Numbered from the stretch's first letter, positions 1 through 7,000 are shown. The stretch is 18,097 nt of DNA from DATATB01 sp036268995 (GCA_036268995.1 DATATB010000079.1:1-18097); one strand, 5' to 3'. The notes: generated by a model from the sequence alone, not told the origin. Numbers and translations: made by a program.

Positions 1-66
1 GAAAATCCGCCCAGCCTCACCTACAAATGCGACGCTCACTCATCGACCGGGGATTCTGAAATCAAA
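1..66. other. window edge, no gene seen
   Basis: No convincing coding frame or RNA is visible in these bases. They lie downstream of the minus-strand terminator that follows and may belong to the 3' flank of a gene outside the window. Confidence 0.5.
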
Positions 67-104
67 AAAGCCTCCTCCGCCAGTTGTCCTGGGGAGGAGG
101 CTTT
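64..104 (-). terminator. Rho-independent terminator of the Gly/Tyr-rich protein gene
   Basis: A perfect 12-bp stem (67-78 pairs with 93-104; arm AAAGCCTCCTCC) encloses a 14-nt loop. Read on the minus strand it ends in a run of six T (69-64). It lies about 40 bases after the stop codon of the minus-strand gene ending at 144, which is the expected place for its intrinsic terminator. Confidence 0.85.
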
Positions 105-143
105 GTTCTTCAAGCAGAATGAACAGGATATCGCCTTGCAGTT

Positions 144-665
144 CTAGCGCCCGCGACCGCCGCGGAACCCGCCGCCGATGGCCGCTCCAACGTTGGCGCC
201 GGCTTGCCCGCCAATGGCTCCGCCGAGGTTCGCGCCTACGTTCGCACTTTGGCTTCCGTAGCCGTAGGCGCCGTAGGGACCATAACCCGCGCCGTAGCCG
301 TTGCCGTAATAGCCGTTGTTGTAGCCGTTGCCGTACCCGTTGTAATAACCATTGGCACCATAGCCGCGGTAGCCGGCCGTGTAGGGCGCGCCCGTGTAGC
401 CGTAGCCGCCGTAGCCCGAATACGTGTGCGGTGCCCACGCCGATCCGTTCCAGCGCATCCAACTGTTTTGCGGCGTGTAGTACCACCATTGTCCATTGTG
501 CTGAACATAGCGCCATTGGTTCGGATTCGCGGCCGCGGCGGCGCCCACGGCGGCCCCGGCCACTGGAGTGGTCGCCTGCACCGCAACACCTGCATTCGTT
601 TGAGCCAGCGCATGGCCGCTGGCGAGCAGTCCGGCCACGAGGGCCAACAAGGATATCTTCCGCAT
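144..665 (-). CDS. secreted Gly/Tyr-rich protein of unknown function
   Basis: A 173-residue protein with a clear Sec signal peptide: MRK, a hydrophobic stretch to about residue 16, and an ALA-QT cleavage site after residue 21. The mature part has three zones: an Ala/Gly-rich linker (25-48), an aromatic segment with many W and Y (50-79, including QWWYY), and a low-complexity Gly/Tyr/Asn region (82-137) followed by a Gly-zipper-like tail (141-173). The ATG at 665 was chosen because the signal peptide begins there and AGGAG lies about 9 bases upstream; a longer frame to 803 has no signal sequence at its start. Similar W-rich plus Gly/Tyr-rich exported proteins are, to my recollection, common in planctomycetes and have no assigned function. 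A wall, adhesive or surface-coat role is only an inference. It is transcribed divergently from cysC and ends in a strong terminator. Confidence 0.8.
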   Translation of the reverse strand: MRKISLLALVAGLLASGHALAQTNAGVAVQATTPVAGAAVGAAAAANPNQWRYVQHNGQWWYYTPQNSWMRWNGSAWAPHTYSGYGGYGYTGAPYTAGYRGYGANGYYNGYGNGYNNGYYGNGYGAGYGPYGAYGYGSQSANVGANLGGAIGGQAGANVGAAIGGGFRGGRGR

Positions 666-760
666 GGCTCTACTCCTCTTGAACTTGTAACCTGACTGGA
701 GGATGTTCCCGACGAATGGCAGAACAGAACTTGCACCTCGCGTGCCAAACGGTCGTGGGA

Positions 761-769
761 TGTTACAAT
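761..769 (+). promoter_or_regulatory. possible extended -10 promoter element of cysC
   Basis: The bases TGTTACAAT match an extended -10 (TGN followed by TACAAT, 764-769) and lie about 50 bases before the cysC start in the divergent intergenic region. No good -35 is found at the normal distance, which extended -10 promoters can tolerate. The assignment rests only on sequence match. Confidence 0.35.
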
Positions 770-817
770 CCGCCGGCCTGTGCGCGGGGCAATGACGAGT
801 CACAACAGCGAGGCAGC

Positions 818-1477
818 ATGACCAGCGAACCGCAAATCACCTGGCACGAGCACAGCGTCAGCCGCGCGAAGCGCGAAGCGCTCAACGGCCACCGAGGCTG
901 CGTCGTCTGGTTCACCGGCCTCAGCGGCTCGGGCAAAAGCACCGTAGCCAATGCGGTCGATCAGCAACTCCATGCGCAAGGCATTCACAGCTATCTGCTC
1001 GACGGCGACAACGTGCGTCACGACTTGAATGCCGGCCCCGGTGCGCTGCGCGATCGTTATGGCAACGAGCTGGCCGAACGTTTCGGCTTGGGTTTTGCGG
1101 CGCTGGATCGCACGGAAAACATCCGCCGCATCGGAGCCGTTGCCCGGCTGTTTGCCGATGCCGGCCTGGTCACGCTCACGGCCTTTGTCAGTCCGTATCG
1201 GCGCGATCGCGATGCGGTGCGGGCCAACCTGGCAGCCGGCGATTTCATCGAAGTCTTTGTCGATGCGCCGCTCGAGGTCTGCGAAAGCCGCGATCCCAAG
1301 GGGTTGTACAAAAAAGCCCGCGCCGGAGAGTTGAAATCCTTTACCGGCATCGACGATCCCTACGAGCCGCCCGAGCAGCCTGAAATCCGGCTGGATTCGG
1401 CCCAGCGGCCGGCCGCGGAGTTGGCAGCCGAAGTCGTGCGAGTGCTAGCACGCTTGGGCAAGATCGGCAGCGCTTGA
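818..1477 (+). CDS. cysC: adenylylsulfate (APS) kinase
   Basis: A 219-residue cytoplasmic enzyme that phosphorylates adenosine 5'-phosphosulfate with ATP to give PAPS, the sulfate donor for assimilation or for sulfotransferases. The P-loop GLSGSGKS is at residues 34-41, the APS-binding DGDNVRH at 62-68, and an ENIRRIGAVA segment follows. FVDAPLEVCESRDPKGLYKKARAG and the FTGIDDPYEPP lid region are typical of CysC. Compared with E. coli CysC there is an extra stretch of roughly a dozen residues between DGDNVRHDLN and ENIRR. The ATG at 818 is preferred over the upstream frame start at 716, because the APS-kinase N-terminal pattern (TWHEHSVSRAKRE) begins just after it. No cysD or cysN partner is adjacent, so it may serve sulfation of surface polymers rather than bulk assimilation; that is inference. 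Confidence 0.95.
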   Translation: MTSEPQITWHEHSVSRAKREALNGHRGCVVWFTGLSGSGKSTVANAVDQQLHAQGIHSYLLDGDNVRHDLNAGPGALRDRYGNELAERFGLGFAALDRTENIRRIGAVARLFADAGLVTLTAFVSPYRRDRDAVRANLAAGDFIEVFVDAPLEVCESRDPKGLYKKARAGELKSFTGIDDPYEPPEQPEIRLDSAQRPAAELAAEVVRVLARLGKIGSA

Positions 1478-1748
1478 GCCGCACGGATTCCGTCCACGGG
1501 ATTGACATTTGGCGTTGCAGGGCATTAGAGTTGACTTGCCGCCTGGGGGCGATGCAAGGCAGCGTGGTGCAAGTATTTGGACTTCGCCGGGCACCCAATC
1601 CCGGCAAAACCACGGGCCTTCGGCATCATCTTGGAGTTGGAGTCTGACTCCTGGAGTTGGAGGCCGGCAATCAGCAGCCGTTTGACGCCTGGCGGGCTTG
1701 GTTCCGCCAGAGCCGTCCGGACGGGTGACGCAAGGAGTGCAAGTGCGA
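1478..1748. other. intergenic region with short repeats and hairpins
   Basis: No gene is seen. It holds an 11-bp direct repeat TGGAGTTGGAG (1632-1642 and 1652-1662), the small palindrome GGAGT-CTG-ACTCC (1639-1651) partly overlapping it, and a 7-bp stem CTGGCGG/CCGCCAG (1689-1695 with 1704-1710, 8-nt loop) just before the next gene's ribosome-binding site. The second hairpin could be a weak terminator or leader structure; there is no T-tract. Confidence 0.5.
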
Positions 1749-2036
1749 ATGGACAACGCAAGTCACCTCGACCATGTCGATCTTTCCGCCGGTCCCGTTT
1801 CCCGCCTGACCGCCAGCGGGCGTTCAGCGGCCTCCAGGCGTTTGGCCGAAACGGTCAAACACGAGGTTCACGAGCGGACCAGCGGAAAAATCCACGGTCT
1901 GCGTGTCGAAGTGCGTGACACGACGGTCCGCCTGCAAGGCCGTTGCTCGACTTTCTATTGCAAGCAACTGGCCCAGCACGCCGCGATGGCCCTGATCGGC
2001 GACGGCACGCTGATCAACGAAATCGAAGTCAGCTAG
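1749..2036 (+). CDS. small BON-like domain protein
   Basis: A 95-residue protein. Residues 1-30 are polar and probably disordered. Residues about 33-95 have the alternating helix–strand pattern of a BON-type domain: an amphipathic helix (LAETVKHEVHER), then strands IHGLRVEVRDTTVRLQG, a second helix (FYCKQLAQHAAMAL), and a final strand LINEIEVS. There is no signal peptide or membrane segment, so it is probably cytoplasmic, unlike the classical periplasmic BON proteins OsmY and BamE-associated forms. Start choice: AAGGAG at 1732-1737 is 11 bases before the ATG; an in-frame GTG at 1743 is 5 bases from it and is a possible alternative. The domain call is by pattern only; BON domains bind phospholipid or act as adaptors. 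Nothing nearby indicates its role. Confidence 0.6.
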   Translation: MDNASHLDHVDLSAGPVSRLTASGRSAASRRLAETVKHEVHERTSGKIHGLRVEVRDTTVRLQGRCSTFYCKQLAQHAAMALIGDGTLINEIEVS

Positions 2037-2247
2037 TAACAGCAGCCACGTCGGCAAAAGCCCACGGACCGCGGTCCGTGGGGGCTCGCGCGCCCCTGCT
2101 TCGCTCTTTACCGCACCCTTGGGCTACGACTATGATCGCGGCCCCGCGCCAGCATCGCCGGGGGTTGATTTCCCGCACCGCTAGCTGCGCGCTGCTTTTC
2201 TGGCCCCGGCCGCCGATGGTCAACGCCTCTTGGGTGTACGTGCTGCT
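2037..2247. other. intergenic region with dispersed palindrome
   Basis: The region between the BON-like gene and the glycosyltransferase contains the first copy of a 30-bp palindrome (2058-2087) that recurs near the other end of the window. No gene or clear promoter is apparent in the rest. Confidence 0.5.
2058..2087. repeat. dispersed palindromic repeat, copy 1
   Basis: CCCACGGAC (2061-2069) pairs perfectly with GTCCGTGGG (2074-2082) around the 4-base centre CGCG, flanked by AAG and GGCTC. A second copy at 16629-16658 differs at one base in 30 (centre C or T). This is the size and form of a REP-type intergenic element; no transposase (RAYT) gene is in the window. Confidence 0.8.
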
Positions 2248-3447
2248 GTGAAGATCGCCGTCAATATCGAGGCCGTCGGCAGCCGCTTCGGCGGGGCAGA
2301 AAACTACGCGGCCAGCCTCGTGCGCTGGCTCGCTTCGGCCGGTCACCAGGTACACGTCGTCAGCCGACAGGTCGAGGCCGCTGAACTTCCCACCGGCACG
2401 CGCGTCCACCGGGTGTGCTTAAGCACTTGGCCAGGGCTGGGCTGGCTCCGCAGCTACCGCTTTGCCCACGAATCCGAACAACTGCTGCGCCGCGAACCCT
2501 TCGATCTGATCATCGGGCTGGCCAAAGTCTGGCACCAAGATGTGGCGATCGCCGTGAGTGGCTCGCATCCGGCCAGCCTGGCATTCAACAGCCGGCGCTT
2601 CCGCGGCCCACTGCGGCGGATGCTCTGGTGGGCAAGCAAGCTCACCAGCCCTAAGCAATGGGTCCTCAAGGTGATCGAGCGGCGCCAGTTCGGCGCCGCG
2701 CGCCAGCCGCACGTGATTGTCCCGGCGCAGATGGTGGCCGAGCACTTTCAGCAGTATCACGGCGTGCCGCCGGCGCGGATCAGCGTCGTGCCCTGGGGCT
2801 TGGACACCTCGCGCGAGCTGACCGATCGGGCCAGTGCCCGGGCTGAGTTCCGCCGCGAGCACAGATTGGGCGAGCAGGACGTGGTCATCCTGTTTGTCGC
2901 CCGCAACTACCAGCTCAAAGGCTTGGGCCAACTGCTGGTGGCCTTTGCCCCGCTCGCCCGGCGGTATCCGCATCTCCGGCTGCTGGCCTGCGGCGGCAAG
3001 CATGAAGCGGCCCATCGGCGGCAAGCGCGGCGGCTGGGCCTGGCCGGGCAGGTGCGGTTCTTGGGATTTGTCGACGACATTCGCCATTGCTTTGCCGCCT
3101 CCGACGTATTCGCCTTCCCCACTTTCTACGATCCGTGCAGCCTGGTGGTGCTCGAAGCCATGCGGGCCGGCTTGCCGGTCGTGACCACGCGAGCCAACGG
3201 CGCCGCCGAGCTGATCACCGAGGGGAGCGAAGGCTTTGTCATCGACTCGCCCTGGGACATCGACGATCTGCGCTTGCGGCTCGAACTGCTCGCGACCAAC
3301 GGAGCGTTGCGCGAGCGCATGAGCTTGCGAGCTCGTGCGGCCGCCGAGCGTTTTTCGCTGGTCGATCGTGCCGGCCAACTGCTGACCGTGCTCGAGCATG
3401 CGGCCGCCGCCAGTCCAACCCGGCCAGCTGCGAGGATCGCCGCATGA
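2248..3447 (+). CDS. glycosyltransferase family 4 (WaaG-like)
   Basis: A 399-residue retaining GT-B glycosyltransferase, likely cytoplasmic or membrane-peripheral, transferring a sugar from a nucleotide donor onto an LPS-core or surface-glycan acceptor. The N-terminal Rossmann half starts MKIAVN and has the acceptor-side GGAE loop (15-18). The C-terminal half shows the phosphate-binding VARNYQLKG (217-225) and the family signature ending in LEAM, but the usual first Glu of the EX7E motif is Asp here (D295 with E303, in YDPCSLVVLE). The LKG pattern is most like WaaG. I chose GTG at 2248 because KIAVN directly follows the start as in relatives; TTG at 2230 is an in-frame alternative and no strong Shine-Dalgarno decides. 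It opens a four-gene operon, and its stop overlaps the next ATG by ATGA. Confidence 0.85.
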   Translation: MKIAVNIEAVGSRFGGAENYAASLVRWLASAGHQVHVVSRQVEAAELPTGTRVHRVCLSTWPGLGWLRSYRFAHESEQLLRREPFDLIIGLAKVWHQDVAIAVSGSHPASLAFNSRRFRGPLRRMLWWASKLTSPKQWVLKVIERRQFGAARQPHVIVPAQMVAEHFQQYHGVPPARISVVPWGLDTSRELTDRASARAEFRREHRLGEQDVVILFVARNYQLKGLGQLLVAFAPLARRYPHLRLLACGGKHEAAHRRQARRLGLAGQVRFLGFVDDIRHCFAASDVFAFPTFYDPCSLVVLEAMRAGLPVVTTRANGAAELITEGSEGFVIDSPWDIDDLRLRLELLATNGALRERMSLRARAAAERFSLVDRAGQLLTVLEHAAAASPTRPAARIAA

Positions 3448-4433
3448 GCTGGCAAGGCAAACAAGTGCTGGTCACCGGCGCGGGCGGGTTCATCGGCAGC
3501 CATTTGGCCGAAGCCCTCGTTAAAGCCGGTGCTCGCACGCGAGCGATGGTGCATTACAACGCACGCGGCGACGCCGGGCATCTCGACCGCCTCGAGCCGG
3601 CCGTGCGGCGGTCGATCGAAATTGTCGCCGGCGACGTGATCGACGCGGTGCAGATGCGCGAACTGGTCAACGGCTGCGACGTTGTGTTTCACCTGGCAGC
3701 TCTGATCGCGATTCCATACAGCTACAAGGCGGTTGGCAGCTATCTGGCCGCCAATGTGCAGGGCACTTATAGCGTGCTGGAAGCCTGCCGGGCGCAGGGC
3801 GTCGGCCGGCTAGTGCACACGTCCACAAGCGAAGTGTATGGCACGGCCCAGTACGTGCCGATCGACGAGCACCACCCGCTCAATGCCCAAAGCCCGTATG
3901 CGGCCACCAAAATCGCGGCCGACCAGTTGGCCGGCAGTTACCACGCGGCGTACGGCTTGCCGGTGGTCACGGTGCGGCCGTTCAATAATTTTGGCCCGCG
4001 CCAAAGTGCCCGAGCCGTCATCCCTTCGATCATCAGCCAGGCACTGGCCAGCGGCCGCATTGAGCTGGGCTCGCTCGATCCGGTGCGCGATTTTCTGTAT
4101 GTCGGCGATACGGCCCGTGGGTATTCGGCGGCTGGCGAAGTCGACGGCGTCTGCGGGCGCGTTTACAACCTGGGCACTGGCCGCGGCGTGTCGATCGGCC
4201 AGGTCGTGGAGCTGGTCGGACAGATCATGGGCCGGCCACTGGAGATCGTAGCGTCGTCAGCGCGGCGCCGGCCGGAAGCCAGCGAAGTGCAGCGGCTAAT
4301 CTGCTCGGCCCAGCGGGCTGCCGACGAACTCGGCTGGCGGCCCGAGGTCTCACTGGAAGCCGGGCTCGAACGCACCGTGCATTGGATCGATGCCCATCGC
4401 GAGTTGTATCGCCCGGGACAATACGCCATCTGA
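3444..4433 (+). CDS. NAD-dependent epimerase/dehydratase, LegB/ArnA-like sugar 4,6-dehydratase
   Basis: A 329-residue extended short-chain dehydrogenase. The NAD-binding TGAGGFIG is at residues 11-18, the TSTSE strand at 126-130 and the catalytic Y152xxxK156 in SPYAATK. MVHYNARGDAGHLDRL, LAALIAIPYSY, EVYGTAQYVPIDEHHPL and ARAVIPSIISQ are hallmarks of the LegB-like group, which removes water from a nucleotide-linked HexNAc (UDP- or GDP-GlcNAc) to give a 4-keto-6-deoxy sugar, for example on the way to legionaminic acid. Members are often annotated GDP-mannose 4,6-dehydratase. The substrate cannot be fixed from sequence. The start is the ATG inside the ATGA overlap with the glycosyltransferase stop, so translation is coupled. 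The aminotransferase and NeuB-like synthase expected for a full legionaminate pathway are not in the window. Confidence 0.85.
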   Translation: MSWQGKQVLVTGAGGFIGSHLAEALVKAGARTRAMVHYNARGDAGHLDRLEPAVRRSIEIVAGDVIDAVQMRELVNGCDVVFHLAALIAIPYSYKAVGSYLAANVQGTYSVLEACRAQGVGRLVHTSTSEVYGTAQYVPIDEHHPLNAQSPYAATKIAADQLAGSYHAAYGLPVVTVRPFNNFGPRQSARAVIPSIISQALASGRIELGSLDPVRDFLYVGDTARGYSAAGEVDGVCGRVYNLGTGRGVSIGQVVELVGQIMGRPLEIVASSARRRPEASEVQRLICSAQRAADELGWRPEVSLEAGLERTVHWIDAHRELYRPGQYAI

Positions 4434-4460
4434 CCGCCGGCCAATTCAAGGAACATGCAT

Positions 4461-5183
4461 ATGCGGGCGATTCTCCTGGCGGGTGGCAAAGGCACGCGGC
4501 TGCAACCGTTCACGGCTGTCTTTCCCAAGCCGCTCGTGCCGCTGGACGACATGCCGGTGATCGAGCTGCTCGTGCAGCAGTTGGCCCACTATGGGCTCGT
4601 GGATCTGACGGTCGTGACCGGGCACCTGGCCGAACTGATCCAAGCGTTCTTGGGCGATGGCGGCCGCTTCGGCGTGCGGATCAAGTATTTCAAAGAGCCG
4701 ACACCGTTGGATACGGCCGGCTGCCTGGGACTGCTCGAGTCGGGCGACGAGCCGTTCTTGGTGATGAACGGCGATCTGCTCACGACGCTTGATTTCGGCC
4801 GACTGCTGGCCTTTCATCGCACCAACCGGCCGCTGGCCACGATCGCCAGTTATCGGCGGCAGGTGAAAATCGACCTGGGCGTGCTCGAGAGCGATGACCA
4901 AGGCCGGCTGGTCGATTACATCGAAAAGCCGACGTACGATTTTTCCGTCAGCATGGGCGTGTATTGCTTCGATCCGGCCGTGTGCCGGTATGTGCGGCCG
5001 GGCGAGCGCGTGTCGATGCCCGAGCTGATGCTGCGGCTGCGCGACGCCGACCAGCCGATCCTCTGCTACCGCGAAGATTGCTACTGGCTCGACATCGGAC
5101 GGCCCGACGACTACGCCCGGGCGATCGAAGATTTTCGCGCCGATCGGTCCCGCTTCCTGCCGCAGCGCAAACAAGCCGCATGA
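4461..5183 (+). CDS. sugar-1-phosphate nucleotidyltransferase
   Basis: A 240-residue cytoplasmic nucleotidyltransferase of the RmlA/ManC-type fold that joins a sugar-1-phosphate to an NTP with release of pyrophosphate. The signature GGKGTRL (8-14) is followed by FPKPL (21-25), and the metal-binding NGD loop is in VMNGDLLTT. IEKPTYDFSVSMGVY and CYWLDIGRPDDYARA close the catalytic domain. It lacks the C-terminal left-handed helix of GlmU or ManC, so it matches the short HddC/PtmE-like forms that make GDP-heptose or GDP-GlcN. An ATG at 4455 lies only 2 bases after AAGGA (4448-4452), while the ATG at 4461 is 8 bases away, so the second is chosen. Its stop overlaps the next start by ATGA. Base and sugar specificity are unknown. 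Confidence 0.87.
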   Translation: MRAILLAGGKGTRLQPFTAVFPKPLVPLDDMPVIELLVQQLAHYGLVDLTVVTGHLAELIQAFLGDGGRFGVRIKYFKEPTPLDTAGCLGLLESGDEPFLVMNGDLLTTLDFGRLLAFHRTNRPLATIASYRRQVKIDLGVLESDDQGRLVDYIEKPTYDFSVSMGVYCFDPAVCRYVRPGERVSMPELMLRLRDADQPILCYREDCYWLDIGRPDDYARAIEDFRADRSRFLPQRKQAA

Positions 5184-6118
5184 AGCCGGCATTGCGCGTG
5201 CTCATCACGGGCGTAAACGGTTTCACCGGCCGCTGGCTCGTTGCCCATTTGCGGAACGGTCCGCGGCTCCATTTGTCCGGCCTGGGCCGCTCGGCCGATA
5301 CCGGGCTCGATCTGGATTCTTACACTGCCTGCGATGTGCGCCAGGCCGGGCCGCTTGCCGAGGCGGTGGCCCGTGTGCGGCCCGAGTTCGTGTTTCACCT
5401 GGCCGGCTGCAATGCGTTTCATCCGGCCGAGGAAATCGAAACCGTCAACGTGCAGGGCTTCGAGCATCTGCTGGCGGCGCTGGCAGCTCTGAACCCGCGC
5501 TTGCCGATCCGCTTGCTGACGATCGGCTCGGCCGCCGAGCTTGGTCGGCAGGGCGCGGCACAATTGCCGGTGACCGAAGACGCCACGTGCGAGCCCGAGT
5601 CTCTGTACGGCCAGAGCAAATGGGCCGTGACGCGGCGAGTTCTGACTGGGGACGTTCCGCCCGAGGTGGAAGTGCTCGTTGCCCGCACCTTCAACCTGGC
5701 CGGGCCGGGCTTGGACCGCCGCCTCGCACTGGGGCATTTTGTCGAGCAGATTGCAGCGTTCCGGCGCGGCGAAATCGATGCCCTGCGCTGCGGCCGGCTG
5801 GACACGCGGCGTGACTATGTCGACGTGCGCGATGCCGTCGCGGCTTATTCTTCACTCATCGAGCACGGCCAGCCGAAAGCGGTCTACAACGTTTGCTCCG
5901 GCCACTCACACAGCCTGCGCGACGTGCTCGACACGATGCTCGAACTTGCAGGCCTGCAACCGACGATTCTGGCCGATGACTCGCAACCCCGGCCCGGCGA
6001 TCTGACCGACGTCTACGGCTCGCTGGCCCGGCTCAAAGCGGCCACCGGCTGGCGCCCCACCACGCCGCTGCGCCAAACCCTGGCCGACATGCTCGCCCCG
6101 GGCGCGACCGGGGCGTAG
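5180..6118 (+). CDS. NAD-dependent epimerase/reductase, GDP-6-deoxy-mannose reductase (RMD)-like
   Basis: A 312-residue extended SDR. TGVNGFTG (10-17) binds the dinucleotide, GSAAELG (116-122) is the serine strand, and Y143GQSK147 holds the catalytic Tyr and Lys. ARTFNLAGPGLD, RDYVDVRDAV and VYNVCSGHSHSLRD are typical of the GMD/RMD and RmlD group, which reduce or epimerise 4-keto-6-deoxy sugars on a nucleotide carrier. In this operon it probably acts on the product of the LegB-like dehydratase (inference). The start is within the ATGA overlap with the nucleotidyltransferase. It is the last gene of the operon; base composition falls directly after its stop. Confidence 0.85.
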   Translation: MKPALRVLITGVNGFTGRWLVAHLRNGPRLHLSGLGRSADTGLDLDSYTACDVRQAGPLAEAVARVRPEFVFHLAGCNAFHPAEEIETVNVQGFEHLLAALAALNPRLPIRLLTIGSAAELGRQGAAQLPVTEDATCEPESLYGQSKWAVTRRVLTGDVPPEVEVLVARTFNLAGPGLDRRLALGHFVEQIAAFRRGEIDALRCGRLDTRRDYVDVRDAVAAYSSLIEHGQPKAVYNVCSGHSHSLRDVLDTMLELAGLQPTILADDSQPRPGDLTDVYGSLARLKAATGWRPTTPLRQTLADMLAPGATGA

Positions 6119-6418
6119 CGCAATTCGTGAAGCATTCCGACGTTGTCGACCGGGGCGGCGGGATGCCGGCAGGTTGCCAATGAGTTGGCGAATGGTCCCG
6201 AGCAGGTGGTCGAGGCGGAATGGATCTCGCCACAGCCAGTCCTTCGTAAGCCATTAAGCCAGTGATCATTGCGGCATAAATGCGGGGTTCTCGCCGTTTT
6301 GGCCAGAGATTTGTAGTTTACAATATTATTAATTAGATATGCATAACTATTGACTTTGTAAAACGTGGGCCGATAATGCCTCGGAGAGACACGATCGAAC
6401 CTTTGGCCGAGATCGGTC
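6119..6418. other. intergenic region upstream of the island genes
   Basis: This 300-base stretch has no convincing gene. A frame open between stops for about 44 codons (6130-6264) has protein-like composition but no start, and could be a gene remnant. Bases 6310-6365 are strikingly AT-rich and contain the 8-bp palindrome TATGCATA (6338-6345). The promoter of the island lies at its right side. Confidence 0.5.
6350..6377 (+). promoter_or_regulatory. sigma70-like promoter of the accessory island
   Basis: TTGACT (6350-6355) and GATAAT (6372-6377) are separated by 16 bases, a good match to a housekeeping promoter, 42 bases before the first ATG. The AT-rich DNA and small palindrome just upstream (6338-6345) could be an UP-like element or an operator for the island's own XRE-family protein; the latter is a guess. 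Confidence 0.6.
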
Positions 6419-6874
6419 ATGGCAGAGAACGAATCGCTCGATCTTGGAAAGCCTGGCGGACAGCGTTGGATTGACGTCGTCGATGCAGTCAAAAAACAGC
6501 AGTCGCCGGAGATGGTGGCGCATAAGGCGAGCCGCAAATTGCCAAAAGCGCTGCGGAAGGCAATCAAAGAATTTGCCGAAGCGGGCGTTTCGTTCGAGGA
6601 GTTCCTACGGAACAGGAATGATCCCAAGGCACTCGCACGACTCGTGCGAAAATGCCAAGGTCATGAATACGCCCACCTTTTCGCCGAGACTGCGGCCGCT
6701 GAAGCGGATGCCGATAACTGTCAGTTGATCGGCGCGTTTTCGAATGGAATCGTCGACCGCGTCACCGACCAGATCATCCAGGAACTTGCAGGCGGGACGG
6801 TTTGGCCGGACCTCCCTTCGATCCGTCGATTCTTCTCTCAGGTACGTCGTTGCTTGGAACCAGACATCCAGTGA
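6419..6874 (+). CDS. hypothetical protein, probably cut short by an in-frame TGA
   Basis: I do not recognise this 151-residue protein. It is hydrophilic and predicted mostly helical by eye, with a basic central part (KASRKLPKALRKAIKEF, about residues 39-55), no signal peptide, no membrane segment and no known catalytic motif. The reading frame continues without another stop for 41 codons past the TGA at 6872-6874 and ends in an ATGA overlap with the QueC-like gene, so the ancestral product was probably 193 residues. The TGA may be a nonsense change (CGA to TGA is one step). The Shine-Dalgarno is weak. As the first gene of the island, next to a QueC-like enzyme, it could be a partner or substrate of that enzyme, as small proteins are in Qat-type defence; this is inference from position only. 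Confidence 0.6.
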   Translation: MAENESLDLGKPGGQRWIDVVDAVKKQQSPEMVAHKASRKLPKALRKAIKEFAEAGVSFEEFLRNRNDPKALARLVRKCQGHEYAHLFAETAAAEADADNCQLIGAFSNGIVDRVTDQIIQELAGGTVWPDLPSIRRFFSQVRRCLEPDIQ

Positions 6875-7000
6875 ATCGCGAAAAAGCTCGCTGACGATCC
6901 TAGCTGGAGCCCGACTGTTCGTCGCGGCAAGAAAGACGGTGTAGCCAATCCGACTCAGGATTTGCTTACCGTATCCTTACTTGGGATGACCAAGAAATGA
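6875..7000 (+). other. in-frame continuation of the preceding ORF after TGA
   Basis: Translated in the same frame as the upstream 151-residue ORF, these bases give 41 residues (beginning IAKKLADDPSWSPTVRRG, ending LLGMTKK) and then TGA at 6998-7000. That stop overlaps the ATG of the QueC-like gene (6997-6999) in the same ATGA arrangement that joins two other gene pairs in this window. The segment has no start codon placed for independent expression and no good Shine-Dalgarno before the QueC-like start, so it looks like the detached C-terminus of the first gene. Confidence 0.6.

Noticed and set aside
1632..1662. TGGAGTTGGAG direct repeat considered as a CRISPR or iteron array
   Set aside because: Only two 11-base units separated by 9 bases; no array and no cas or replication genes.
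2419..3399. Long open frame on the minus strand across the glycosyltransferase gene
   Set aside because: Its translation has no family motif and a composition dictated by the opposite codons; the plus strand encodes a clear GT4 enzyme. Long antisense frames are expected at high GC.
4446..5192. Minus-strand frame across the nucleotidyltransferase gene
   Set aside because: It is the antisense shadow of a gene with an intact GGKGTRL signature and has no recognisable motif.
6130..6264. Open frame between stops after the sugar operon considered as a gene fragment
   Set aside because: No start codon, about 44 codons only, and no recognisable homology; mentioned only within the gap description.
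6872..6874. TGA read as selenocysteine or as a reassigned codon
   Set aside because: Several confident genes here end at TGA, so it is a normal stop in this genome, and no convincing SECIS-like hairpin with the expected spacing is visible after it.
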